A stretch of DNA of 29,975 bases, taken from JAZTZP01 sp045637525. Its GTDB lineage: Bacteria > Bacillota > Clostridia > UBA1381. The notes beneath the pieces were generated by a model. That model was not told the DNA's origin and ran no database searches. It saw only the letters and a program-made list of their open reading frames with translations. The translations under genes and the position numbers were made by a program. Positions within the stretch are counted from its first letter, which is position 1; each line of letters starts with the position of its first letter. Where the stretch lies: assembly GCA_045637525.1 (NCBI GenBank), contig JAZTZP010000034.1, positions 1-29,975 on the forward strand. Direction: 5' to 3'. Below are positions 1-9,700 of this stretch, piece by piece.

Positions 1-3
1 ACT

Positions 4-32
4 ATGATATCATATCTGTTAACTTTTGTCAA
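4..32 (-). promoter_or_regulatory. Sigma-A promoter pointing out of the window (leftward)
   Basis: Read on the minus strand, TTGACA (32-27) and TATCAT (9-4) are separated by exactly 17 bases. This is a good sigma-A promoter. Its target gene would lie left of the window, so it does not serve any gene listed here. Confidence 0.55.
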
Positions 33-92
33 TATCAAAAGATAAAATGACCACGGTTTTTGAATGAGTAAATAAATTGTTAACAAGAAAAT

Positions 93-273
93 AAATTATA
101 GTTTATCTGCGTGTTTGCAGTAGGATTTCGGTACGCTGTGACGGAGGGATATATAGTAAAAACATAGAAAAATTAATATCCCTCCACCGCAAGCGGTCCC
201 CCTGCCTTTAGGCAAGGGAGGCTTGCAAAGCGTACCGAATGCAGACTGTAAACATACAGATAAACTATAATTT
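93..273. repeat. Element A: 181-bp nested palindromic (MITE-like) element
   Basis: Perfect 17-bp terminal inverted repeats AAATTATAGTTTATCTG (93-109) and its complement (257-273) bound the element. Nested inside are 11-bp arms (127-137 with 229-239), 10-bp arms (143-152 with 176-185) and two small hairpins, ACCGC/GCGGT near 186-197 and TGCC/GGCA near 203-214. It encodes nothing. The inner stretch with ACCGC..GCGGTCCCCCT also occurs in element B (20461-20778), so the two belong to one family. It lies past the end of the long minus-strand gene train. It could be a miniature transposable element or a structured RNA or DNA element; there is no transposase nearby. Confidence 0.7.
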
Positions 274-377
274 GTAATTCTTTATTCCTTAATACACTTA
301 ACAATCCCGAAAACCGATATTATTAAAATATTATCCCCTGCAACATAATTTTTTCATATCGGGAATTTTGTTCTTTG

Positions 378-443
378 TTACCTACCGGTCTCCGCCGTAA
401 GCATACCCGCGGTTATTATAAAATTATCTTTATTGAAATCCAT
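378..443 (-). CDS. Possible 21-aa small ORF or gene remnant
   Basis: The peptide starts MDFNKDNFIITAG and ends at TAA. A good ribosome binding site, GAGGAG (459-454), lies 10 bases before the ATG, and the frame starts 49 bases after the GH105 stop codon. I recognise no family. It may be a real small peptide, or the first codons of a gene truncated when the region to its left was rearranged, where element A now sits. Apart from the outward promoter, element A and this ORF, I see nothing else in bases 1-492. Confidence 0.25.
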   Translation of the reverse strand: MDFNKDNFIITAGMLTAETGR

Positions 444-492
444 TGCTTTCATTCTCCTCGACTGATTAGTTATTTTACTATTATACAATCTG

Positions 493-1548
493 TTAATCGT
501 TCAGACTCTCAACCAAAAGAAGCATTGCAAGCGCCTGACCGTATGCCATAGGAGTAATCGGAATGCTCTTATATCCCTCAACATCCGATATCCATGTTCC
601 GTAAGAACAATCGCCAACAGCTCCGTCTTCGCCTACTCTTTCAATAATAGCACTAACCGCCTTTTCGCCGACTTCTCTGTATTCTTCGGGCAGATAACCG
701 AGACGTACCGCCTTTAATATTCCGTATCCGAAACCGCTTGTTCCGGAAGATTCCACATAGCTTGTAGGGTCGTTTATTACAGTGTGCCACATACCATTTT
801 CGTTCTGATACTTTTTAAGAGCCTGCGCCTGATCAAGTAATGCTGATTTTAAGTAGTAGTTTATTGCCTCATATTTCTCTCCTGATTTTTCAAGAAAATC
901 AACTACCGCCACAGTAAACCAGCAGTTTCCCCTGCCCCAGAGCACCTCGGAGAAATTATGGAACTCGTCAAAGCTCCATACATGATAGAAGAGACCTGTT
1001 TTCTTGTCCTGCAAAAATTTTATATGAACAAGGAACTGATTTATTGCATCATTTGTATATGCTTCGTTGCCTGTTAAAAGTCCCATTCTGTGCAGGAAAA
1101 GAACCGACATAAACAAGGTGTCAAGAGCTATATCATGAAGATAATCCCATTCTTCCCAGCCTGTTCCCCTGTGAAGAAGTGTTCCCCAGCTTGTGTGTTC
1201 AAAATCGTTCAGAAGCCACTCAGCCCAATCCTTACAGAGCTCAAAATATTTTTCGTTCTTTGTGTATTCATATACATATGTAAGCGTAAGCATAGGGCAA
1301 GTTGTGTTTATATTTCTTGATGGTAAGCCTTTTTCTATGTTGTTGTCATACCATTTAACAAGATAATCTAAAATCTCTTCGTTTTTTGTTGCCTGATAAT
1401 ACTTCATAAGACCATACAATCCTACGCCCTGAGCCCATTCCCATTTGTTTATGTCAATAATGCTTATCGGGCATTCTTCCTTAAATTCACCCACACCGAT
1501 ATTTTTCATGTAGTCTACAATTTTGTCTATTATTTTTTTTGTATCCAT
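493..1548 (-). CDS. GH105/GH88-type unsaturated rhamnogalacturonyl hydrolase (YteR-like)
   Basis: This 351-aa protein has no signal peptide, so it is cytoplasmic. It has the size and pattern of an (alpha/alpha)6-barrel unsaturated uronyl hydrolase: the WEEWDYLHDIALDTLFM segment around residues 128-146 carries the Asp expected as catalytic acid in YteR-type enzymes, and FSEVLWGRGNCWF follows near 200-212. The family removes the 4,5-unsaturated uronic acid left at the non-reducing end of oligosaccharides by polysaccharide lyases. That implies a lyase acts upstream, and the two toroid proteins of this locus are the candidates. It is the last large gene of the minus-strand train, 13 bases after the GH2 gene, with GGAAGG as ribosome binding site. 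GH105 and GH88 cannot be separated with certainty by eye; the YteR-like pattern favours GH105. Confidence 0.85.
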   Translation of the reverse strand: MDTKKIIDKIVDYMKNIGVGEFKEECPISIIDINKWEWAQGVGLYGLMKYYQATKNEEILDYLVKWYDNNIEKGLPSRNINTTCPMLTLTYVYEYTKNEKYFELCKDWAEWLLNDFEHTSWGTLLHRGTGWEEWDYLHDIALDTLFMSVLFLHRMGLLTGNEAYTNDAINQFLVHIKFLQDKKTGLFYHVWSFDEFHNFSEVLWGRGNCWFTVAVVDFLEKSGEKYEAINYYLKSALLDQAQALKKYQNENGMWHTVINDPTSYVESSGTSGFGYGILKAVRLGYLPEEYREVGEKAVSAIIERVGEDGAVGDCSYGTWISDVEGYKSIPITPMAYGQALAMLLLVESLND

Positions 1549-1561
1549 TTTAGTTCCTTCC

Positions 1562-4393
1562 TTATCTTATCCAAAATTCAAATTCAAATTCCTTATCGTT
1601 AAAACGATATTTCTCCGTCAACTCCGAACCGCAGGAATGTGAGCCTAAGCCTGAATTTTTATAATCTATGCGGACAATTGTGTTGTCTGACTTTTCAAGC
1701 TCATCTGTATGCTTCGCTTTCCACATGGCTTCGGCTGTATAATGTGATACATTAAATTCAAATCCGCTTCCCGAAACAAACTGAAGTCCGTTTTCAACTT
1801 CAAGCCTTTTTGTTCCTGTATGATTTCCATGTTCCTGAGGCTTTACATAATTTACATACTCCTCATCTGCAGAGCTTTCAAACCATCCCATACCCACGTG
1901 AGAAATCATATCGCTGTAATTTTCATACGGGCCCATTCCGTAATATTTAAATCTGTCTTTTTCGTAAGGCAGTTTAAACTCAAATCCCAATCTCGGAAGC
2001 CACGGACAGTCTTCTCTTACACTACCTTTTAATGAAACCTTAACATCTCCGTCTTCAAAAAACTCATATACGGTTTCAAAATTAAGATAAGGCATTCTGC
2101 CCACTCCGGCGAGAGAACCCTTTACCATTACCTTATTTTCTTCAGCAATACATGAATATATTTTATTGAACGTGTTGTCAATACGCTCACCGTTATATAC
2201 GGTAAACCAGTTCCATCTTACGTGAATATCATTATCAATCGGCGCCCTCATAACCGTAAGCATAACAGGCCCGCTGATTTGTTCTTCTCCGTCTTTTACA
2301 ATACTTGTAAAACTTCCCGTAACCTTTGAAATAATGTATCTGAAAGTTTCGCCCGAAATTTCAAACTCCTTTTTGCTTTCAACAATTTCAACATTCTTTT
2401 TGTCATTTACATACAACTTTTCCGTTTCTGACAATGTAAGCTGACAAAACGCTGTTTCATAGCCTGTTTTATCCGAAAGATAACAGTTTATGTATGCTCC
2501 GTCCTCACAATCGCTTACTTTTTCAATATCTATATATTCACTGTTCTTTGGCATGATATTTAAAACCATTTCTTTTTCGCTTAAAACTTTGCCATCAGAT
2601 ATAATTTCATATTTAAATACATATTCATTAAGATTTGTAAAGTCATAAAGATTTGTAACTTTAAGTTTATCGCCTGTGAGCTCGCATGAAATGTATTGAT
2701 AAACAGCTTTGATGTTCAAAGAGCCTGCTTTTAAACTGCGGTCAGAAAATACCATTCCGTCGGCACAGAAATTGTCGCTGTGAATTTGTTCGCCGAAATC
2801 TCCGCCATACTTTTGCACTCCGTTTTCTAAAACAACACTGTCTGCCCATTCCCACACACAGCCGCCGATAAGCTTCGGATACTTGTATATAAGATCCCAG
2901 TAATCCTTTACTCCGCCGGGACCATTACCCATTGAATGAACGTATTCACACATAAAGAACGGTAGTGTACGCTTTTCATCTTCGGCATATTCCAAAACAT
3001 TCTGAAGTGTCGGATACATTCTTGAATGAATATCCGGAACGTTATAAAGCTCCTCCGCTCCGGCTTCTTCAACAAGGCTTGAAGCGTCTTCGGTGTGTAC
3101 AAAGCGTTTTTTATCGGTGTTTCTTAAAAACTCCACCATAGCCTTATGATTTTCGCAAAAACCGCTTTCGTTTCCTAAAGACCATCCGAAAATACAGGTA
3201 AAGTTTTTATCACGCTCATACGCCCTTTGCATACGCTCTACATAAGACTCTTTCCACTCTTCTCTGTTGCCTATCCAGCCCTGATTGTTATTCAGGCAGT
3301 CTTTTCTTCCCTCGCAGCCCTTAAACCGCCATACAAAGCCATGAGTTTCAACGTCAGCTTCTAACAGAACATAAAATCCGAGCTCATCGCAAAGCTCAAG
3401 AAAAACAGGCGGCGGCGGATAATGTGATGTTCTTACAGCGTTGATGTTAAGCTTCTTCATTGTTAAAAGGTCGTTTCGCATTTCCTCTTTTGTAATGCAC
3501 CACCCGCCCTCCGGCGTTGAATCATGATGATTAACTCCCTTTATTTTAACAGATACTCCGTTTACTAAAAATTCGCCTTTGTCGCTTATGGTATAGCTTA
3601 CAAATCCGATTTTACGGCGTATCGTCTCGCCGGCAGATTCTATTACAAGCTCATATAAATACGGCTTTTCTGCGTTCCAGAGTACAGGATTTTCTACTTT
3701 AAATACTGCATTCTCAACGCACTCTTTTGTTTCTTTTAGTATATCGCCGTCATATAAAGATACGACTGCGCTTTTATCGGTTTTTATATGTATTTCGTCG
3801 CCCTCAGTCGTGATATTTATGTCAGCTATATGCCCATCGGGACGAGATAAAACATACACATCTCTGAAAATCCCGTTAAATCTGAAAAAGTCCTGATCCT
3901 CTAAATAGCTTCCTGAACACCATTTTCTTACCTTTGCTTTAACCTGATTTTTTCCCGGCTTTACAAAATCCGATATATCAAACTCCGCCTGCATATGACT
4001 TCCCTGGCTGTAACCAACGTATTTTTCATTGATAAAAAGCTCAACATTTGAAGAAACACCTTCAAATACCATGTAATGTTTATTTTCAGGATTTGTTATC
4101 TCAAACTCACGCATATATACGCCCATCGGATTTATATCCGGAACATACGGCGGATCTACCGGATACGGGTAGTTTGAGCTTGTATAATACGGCTTTTCAT
4201 AGCCCTTAAGCTGCCAGCATGAGGGAACTTCGATTTTATCCCACTCCGTTATTTCACATTCATCATAATCGGAGTCAAAGAATTTGAAATTCCATTCTCC
4301 GTTTAACATAATCTGAGAATTTTCCGGAATATAATAAGCCCTCTGTGGCAGGCGGTTTTCTTTTATATGATTTAAATTTTCATAAAAACGCAT
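1562..4393 (-). CDS. GH2 beta-galactosidase (LacZ type)
   Basis: This 943-aa protein has the full LacZ-type layout: an N-terminal sugar-binding jelly roll (about 1-215), Ig-like domain, TIM barrel (about 280-585), and a C-terminal Bgal_small_N region ending near RLGFEFKLPYEKDRFKYYGMGPYENY. The acid/base Glu lies in GWSLGNESGF (about residue 408) and the nucleophile Glu in FFMCEYVHSMGNG (about residue 481). It has no signal peptide and so acts in the cytoplasm, hydrolysing terminal beta-galactosides. Galactan or arabinogalactan side chains of rhamnogalacturonan I are plausible sources, by inference. The start has AAGGAGAAG 6-8 bases upstream. A strong terminator (4410-4442) lies directly in front of the gene, so its expression depends on readthrough from the secreted-protein genes. 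Confidence 0.9.
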   Translation of the reverse strand: MRFYENLNHIKENRLPQRAYYIPENSQIMLNGEWNFKFFDSDYDECEITEWDKIEVPSCWQLKGYEKPYYTSSNYPYPVDPPYVPDINPMGVYMREFEITNPENKHYMVFEGVSSNVELFINEKYVGYSQGSHMQAEFDISDFVKPGKNQVKAKVRKWCSGSYLEDQDFFRFNGIFRDVYVLSRPDGHIADINITTEGDEIHIKTDKSAVVSLYDGDILKETKECVENAVFKVENPVLWNAEKPYLYELVIESAGETIRRKIGFVSYTISDKGEFLVNGVSVKIKGVNHHDSTPEGGWCITKEEMRNDLLTMKKLNINAVRTSHYPPPPVFLELCDELGFYVLLEADVETHGFVWRFKGCEGRKDCLNNNQGWIGNREEWKESYVERMQRAYERDKNFTCIFGWSLGNESGFCENHKAMVEFLRNTDKKRFVHTEDASSLVEEAGAEELYNVPDIHSRMYPTLQNVLEYAEDEKRTLPFFMCEYVHSMGNGPGGVKDYWDLIYKYPKLIGGCVWEWADSVVLENGVQKYGGDFGEQIHSDNFCADGMVFSDRSLKAGSLNIKAVYQYISCELTGDKLKVTNLYDFTNLNEYVFKYEIISDGKVLSEKEMVLNIMPKNSEYIDIEKVSDCEDGAYINCYLSDKTGYETAFCQLTLSETEKLYVNDKKNVEIVESKKEFEISGETFRYIISKVTGSFTSIVKDGEEQISGPVMLTVMRAPIDNDIHVRWNWFTVYNGERIDNTFNKIYSCIAEENKVMVKGSLAGVGRMPYLNFETVYEFFEDGDVKVSLKGSVREDCPWLPRLGFEFKLPYEKDRFKYYGMGPYENYSDMISHVGMGWFESSADEEYVNYVKPQEHGNHTGTKRLEVENGLQFVSGSGFEFNVSHYTAEAMWKAKHTDELEKSDNTIVRIDYKNSGLGSHSCGSELTEKYRFNDKEFEFEFWIR

Positions 4394-4409
4394 CTTTCTT
4401 CTCCTTTAT

Positions 4410-4442
4410 AAAAACAGCCCGGAATTTTTCCGGGCTGTTTTT
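4410..4442 (-). terminator. Rho-independent terminator inside the gene train
   Basis: A perfect 13-bp stem (AAAAACAGCCCGG, 4410-4422, with 4430-4442) has a 7-base loop and a U-tract in the minus-strand transcript. It follows the stop codon of the 735-aa protein gene by 9 bases and precedes the GH2 start by 16. No promoter fits between it and GH2, so it should act as a partial attenuator. Confidence 0.85.
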
Positions 4443-4451
4443 GTTATCCCT

Positions 4452-6659
4452 TTAGTCCATTAAAAGATAATCATAAACCGGCTTAATATTTGTCATTGTT
4501 TCAAATACAAATGTCTTAGCTGTATAGCCCGTTACATCTGCCGGTAATGCTGTGTCATGAGTTGCTGTAAATGTTGTAAGCTCTGTATCTTTGTTAAGTG
4601 TCTTTGTATCACTTAAAGCAACGCTTACAAGAGTCTTATCTGCATCATAAACAGCCGATGCTAAAACTGCAGTCTTATCAAGCTTTGTCGGATTTGATAT
4701 TGTCATGTTTGTAACAAGCTGCTTTCCTGCAAATCCTGTAATATCTGTGATTGTATTGCAAACAGGTGCTGTCTCTTCCTCACCTAAAACATATGTATAG
4801 TTATATTCACGCATAAGCTCTGCTTTCTTTACAACAAGATTATCTATTGTAATGTTTGTAAAGCCCATATAACTGAACGGATTTGTCATATTTTCTTGTC
4901 CTAATTTGAAAATAAACTGTCCTACATATACATTGTCGATATATAAATCATACACATTATTATCAAGGTCGAAAATAATCTTATAATTATTAGCCCCGGT
5001 TACATCTACATTACCGGCATAAGCACCGTTTGAATTCGCCATACCATATTCATGATTTATCGCAATGCTGCCTTCCGGCCGAATAACTAACTCTGCAAAA
5101 GAATTATTACCTGTATGATAGAAATTAACATAAGCCGGCATATTTTCCTCTCCGCCCCATTTAGCGTCAAAGCTTACTTCTAAGAGACCTGAATCTATTT
5201 TTGCCGGAACGTAAGCGACAGCAAGATATTTTCTGCCTGCATCATTTTTTACATATGCAGCATCTAAAACTCCGCCTTCAATCTTTAAAATAGACTTTCC
5301 CAATTCATTTGTTGCATTATATCTGTTTCCGTCATTGTCGGTCCTATACTGATACTTATACGGAGCTCCATTATCGAATGAATTACTCAGATATACCATA
5401 TCCATAACATCATAATCAATTACTATGTTATCAAGATGGAAATAACCTGTTGTCTTAATTCCGTACCATACAACACTCTTAACTGTAGTATTTCCGACAG
5501 CTGCCGGATAGTTACCTTCTGCAGCAACAACAGAATCAATATAAATTCTGAATTTTCTGTTTGCTCCGTCGAATACGGCCTTTATGTTTCTAAACTCTCC
5601 TGCTTCCAGTACGCCGATAGATATATCTCCATAACCGCTCACTCCGCCAACTCTGACTTCGATCTGTCCTGATGATGTTGTCTTATAATATAATGCGAGT
5701 ATAGCTTTACCATTGCTGTCTTCGAAGTTAGTCCATGTATAGTTTGCTTCACTATCAATACTGTAATCATATGATACTGAAACTGTATCTGTATCATTTT
5801 CCGGCGCAACTGTTACCCGCGGTTCGGCACCATTATATATGCTTAAGTATCGGTTTCCGTCATCTTCTACATTTAATACTCCCCGATTACTTGCAACCGA
5901 CGTATCCATTCCCCAAAGCATGCCTTCCTTAACAGAAGCCCAGCCCTGGAAATCTTCTGAATATAATGCTGTCGATTCATCGTTTGATTCAATTGTATCA
6001 ACTTTAACATTATCCACAAGCACAAATTCAGATTTTGCTTTTGTAAAATCTATGCTTGTAATGCTTGCTATATCGGTTGTACTGCTTAAAGCCTTTCGTC
6101 CGCCCGGCACAGCAACTCCGTCTACTATTTTATACACATCGACAATATCTTTTTCAAGATCGATAACAAATTTAAATTTAGCAAAACTACCCTTGTCAAG
6201 TTTTACGCCGGCACTATTGTTCTGGCTATCTGCAGCTCTTACTTCAACAATACCGTTCCAAACTGTATCATACGGTGAAAAATTTAATAAATCTATATTT
6301 ACAGCTTTACCGTTTGCATCTGTTCCGTCAAGTCCTACAACTAAATACGAATCATATGAATCCTCCTGATACATAACATCATAACAAATTTCAACTTTTC
6401 CTGTTATTGCAGTATCAAAAGTCTTTTTTATACTGCCACCGTTACTGATTCCAAAATATTTATTTCCGGTTACTTCATCTGTATAAACCGAATACCTGTG
6501 AGCTCCAGTTACAGTATATTCCCATCCATTGATTGTGTTACTGTACATATCAACCCACTTATTGAAATCTTCATTCAGAAGATTTTCCGCACTTGCCGCT
6601 GTTGCAGTCAGAGATAATGCAGCTGCTGCAACACATAAAATTTTTCTTAGTTTTTTCAT
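4452..6659 (-). CDS. Secreted multi-beta-sandwich protein, putative carbohydrate binding
   Basis: This 735-aa protein has a Sec signal peptide (MKKLRKILCVAAAALSL.., probable cleavage after ASA near residue 24). Three beta-sandwich (LamG/CBM-like) modules seem to follow, at about 25-225, 228-420 and 420-620, each starting with an aromatic/acidic strand such as NEDFNKW or SEDFQGW. A small Ig/Fn3-like domain (about 640-735) ends in KTFVFETMTNIKPV. No catalytic motif is visible, so binding rather than cleavage is inferred. Module 1 is a clear paralogue of the C-terminal domain of the 1318-aa protein encoded just upstream, sharing NFSPYDT.WNG and GGxIKKTF. Module 3 has an NHEYGMA motif shared with the 1318- and 967-aa proteins. 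It has no SLH domain, so it would be released or held by other contacts. Exact family unknown. Confidence 0.7.
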   Translation of the reverse strand: MKKLRKILCVAAAALSLTATAASAENLLNEDFNKWVDMYSNTINGWEYTVTGAHRYSVYTDEVTGNKYFGISNGGSIKKTFDTAITGKVEICYDVMYQEDSYDSYLVVGLDGTDANGKAVNIDLLNFSPYDTVWNGIVEVRAADSQNNSAGVKLDKGSFAKFKFVIDLEKDIVDVYKIVDGVAVPGGRKALSSTTDIASITSIDFTKAKSEFVLVDNVKVDTIESNDESTALYSEDFQGWASVKEGMLWGMDTSVASNRGVLNVEDDGNRYLSIYNGAEPRVTVAPENDTDTVSVSYDYSIDSEANYTWTNFEDSNGKAILALYYKTTSSGQIEVRVGGVSGYGDISIGVLEAGEFRNIKAVFDGANRKFRIYIDSVVAAEGNYPAAVGNTTVKSVVWYGIKTTGYFHLDNIVIDYDVMDMVYLSNSFDNGAPYKYQYRTDNDGNRYNATNELGKSILKIEGGVLDAAYVKNDAGRKYLAVAYVPAKIDSGLLEVSFDAKWGGEENMPAYVNFYHTGNNSFAELVIRPEGSIAINHEYGMANSNGAYAGNVDVTGANNYKIIFDLDNNVYDLYIDNVYVGQFIFKLGQENMTNPFSYMGFTNITIDNLVVKKAELMREYNYTYVLGEEETAPVCNTITDITGFAGKQLVTNMTISNPTKLDKTAVLASAVYDADKTLVSVALSDTKTLNKDTELTTFTATHDTALPADVTGYTAKTFVFETMTNIKPVYDYLLMD

Positions 6660-6751
6660 TTTTTCATACTCCTTTTTTAAAAAATTTTTATTCTATCAAT
6701 ACCGCCTCGGCAGTATTGCCAGATACTTGTAATAATTTTATATCTTTGCAT

Positions 6752-9700
6752 TTAATCAAAAATATTAAATCTGATATTGTCAAAATATAAGTAATCCGAC
6801 TTACTCTTCATAAATGCAATACTTGTAATACTTGCCAGATCGCTGTCTGAGCTGAGTTTAAGGATTCCGCCGTAAACTTCAGTACCGTCTGATATTTTAT
6901 AGACCTCTACTTCATCATTTTCGACATCTATTATAAATTTCAACGTTGTAAACTCACCTTTATCCAGTATAATTTTCGTGTCAAGCTGCAGATTATCCAA
7001 CCCTCTTACCTGAACTCGTCCGTTCCAGAAAGTATCATACGGCGAGAAATTATACATACCGGGCATTATAACCTCGTTGCCGTTTATATCAGTACCTTCA
7101 AATTTCACTATTCCGTATGAATCCGCTGAATTTTCCTGATACATAATATCGTAGCTCAACTCAGCCTTACCCGTTATCGGAGCAGAGAATGTCTTTTTAA
7201 TACCTCCGGCATTTGCCAGGCCGATATACTTATTACCATTCTCCTCATCCGAATAGAGCTTATATCTTTCTCCTCCTAAATTAGAAGTAGTAATCCCCCA
7301 GCCGTGTTCTGAATAATCCGACATACTGTCCCAGTCATTAAAATCTTCATCTATTTCATCAGTCGGCATTCCTTCATCCGAATCCGCATCAGCCTCGGTT
7401 TTAATTACTTTAATCTCCTGAGTATTCCCGTCATACATCATATATCCGACATCAAGATTTTCAATCCATACATCACCGTACGGAGTTTTAAGTGTGAAAC
7501 TGTGTTCTCCCGCAGTTAAATCTCCTACAACATATGTCTTTGTTTTCGGAGAATATACAACATAAACCATTGCTTCTCCCGGATTTTTCAAAACGCAGTC
7601 TCCGATTTTTATTTCAGTTCTTTGCGACTGAATAAGATTATCTGAAACAAACATATCGGGGTTTTCTTTATACACAGATGATTTATTCCATGTGTAATAT
7701 CCGTCCTTTGCTTGTGTGGGATAAAGACAGGTTTCACCGTCATATACATTATAAAAAACGTTTTTCTGAGCTTCACCGTTTATCTTTCGCTCCGTTACAT
7801 AAAGGTTTTCAGTATCGAACGAAAGGGATAATGTATCACTTCCGCTTGTGTATTCCGTTTTCCATATTCCGTTCTCTTCATTTTGGATAAATGACGTTTC
7901 CCGGATATGTTCTTTAAAAGCCTCAAGGGATTCATATTCTGTTTTTTCGGCTATTTCAAATATATATCCGTTTCTCATGGCTGTACGTTCATCATAAGTG
8001 TACCACTTTGCTTCATCATTATATTCATTATAAAGATTTATGGAATATGCAGGAATAATTATTCCGCCATTTCCCGAATCGAACGAAACATCCCGAAATT
8101 CTATTCCCCCGGTATTAAGCGGAATTACGGCTGCATAAATCCTTTTATCTTCAAGATAAATTGTTCCGTCGGAATTCTCGGCAGTATATGGAAGCTTCTG
8201 AAGCTTTGCTCTTAGCTCCATGCCATCTTTTTCAGCTATTATCTCTTCCCCGGCAATAAGCTCATCCTCATAATATATCTTTGTATCCTCCGGATGTGAG
8301 ATAAATAACGAACAACCCATGTTGTATATATTGTTTTTATATGCGGCAAGCTTTTCGCCTTCTTCAAACTTTTCATCTGCAACCTTTCCCGGATAAGAAT
8401 ATACTATTGCTTTATTCTCATGCTGAGCCGTTGCCGATAAGCCATGTTCTATCGGGACAAACACACTATCACTTGCCTCATGCCCCATGTTATATCTGTA
8501 ATATGAAGTAAGTATCGGCGTATCATGCAAGCTTTTTATTTCGTCTTTTCGCTTCCAGCGTGCCAAAAATGCACTGTCCTGTCCGCGAAGTCCCGGAATA
8601 TACCATACTGTATCGGGAGCTGTTCCCAAAGAATAGCTATCTGTCATATAGCTCGTGTTTTCTTCTGCCTGCCTTACGCTGTCCTTATGCTGAGACTGAT
8701 AGCCTGCGTCTATTAAGTATTCATCCTTTGTTGCATTTCTGATTTTTGTAACCTTTGACTCAAACGGATAATCTTTATCAAATGCTATACTTTCTAAATA
8801 CTTCGGAATCTTATGATCGTATGCCGCAAGAAGCGGATAGAAAAACATACGGTCTATCGCTTCATCATTCTTATAAAAATTCTTTCTGTCGGTTAAAGCA
8901 TAAAGCATCAACGGAAAATTTTGTCTTATATTCAAGCCCGATGCAAGGTCGAATCCCGAACGTGCATACGGTCCTGCAATGTTCGACGTTCCTGAATGAT
9001 ACAAAGCCGCAACTTCAGCGTCTACACGATTTAATAATAAATCAATCTTGGTTTTTATATCACCTGCCGGCAAAAGGTCTGAAAGAGTTATTAAATCTGA
9101 CCATATCATTGCACTATAGCAAGGTGACGACCAGTCGCCTATACCATATCCGCTTGCTGCAGTTGAAGCTACCATTTTATCAACCATATCGTCACATACA
9201 CTAAGTACTTCTGCCGCCTGTTCTTTGTATTCTTCATCATCTATGTATGCATAAGCAAACATAAGACCTCTCACCAGTCCGTCATATGACTGATTATGAT
9301 GCGAATTAACCGACGGACCGACTGATGCTGTGTACCATTTAAAGCCCTGAGCCTGATTAAAGCATTCGTCATATATGACTTTCTTTAAATGTGCTCTTAC
9401 TTCATCACTTAACATATCTCCGTATTTAAAATATAAGTAATACTGAGTATGGTCGGTAAAGGTATATCCCGATTTTGATAAAATGGCTTTTTCTGCAGCT
9501 TCAATATTGCCTGTCAGCAAACTGTAAAGCGGCTGATCTTTAAGTGATACCGTATAACCGGACGGATATGTTCCTGTTGCTTCAGCTGCCAGATCCAGCA
9601 GCTGCTCCGATTTTTCCGCCTTTGTTCCTCCCGAATACCATGTAGCTTCTTTATATGTATTCTTTTTAGTATTGGAATTCTGAAAAGTTTTTGTATCGTC

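Noticed and set aside
465..500. TATAAT after the GH105 stop as a promoter for the 21-aa ORF
   Set aside because: No acceptable -35 lies 16-18 bases upstream.
5839..6369. 176-codon open frame on the plus strand
   Set aside because: It is opposite the secreted 735-aa protein gene, Ser/Thr/Pro-rich as expected for the complement of that frame, and without start signals.
6690..6725. Hairpin between the 1318- and 735-aa genes as a terminator
   Set aside because: The stem around AATAC..GTATT has a mismatch and lacks a clear U-run directly after it, so I could not support a terminator call.
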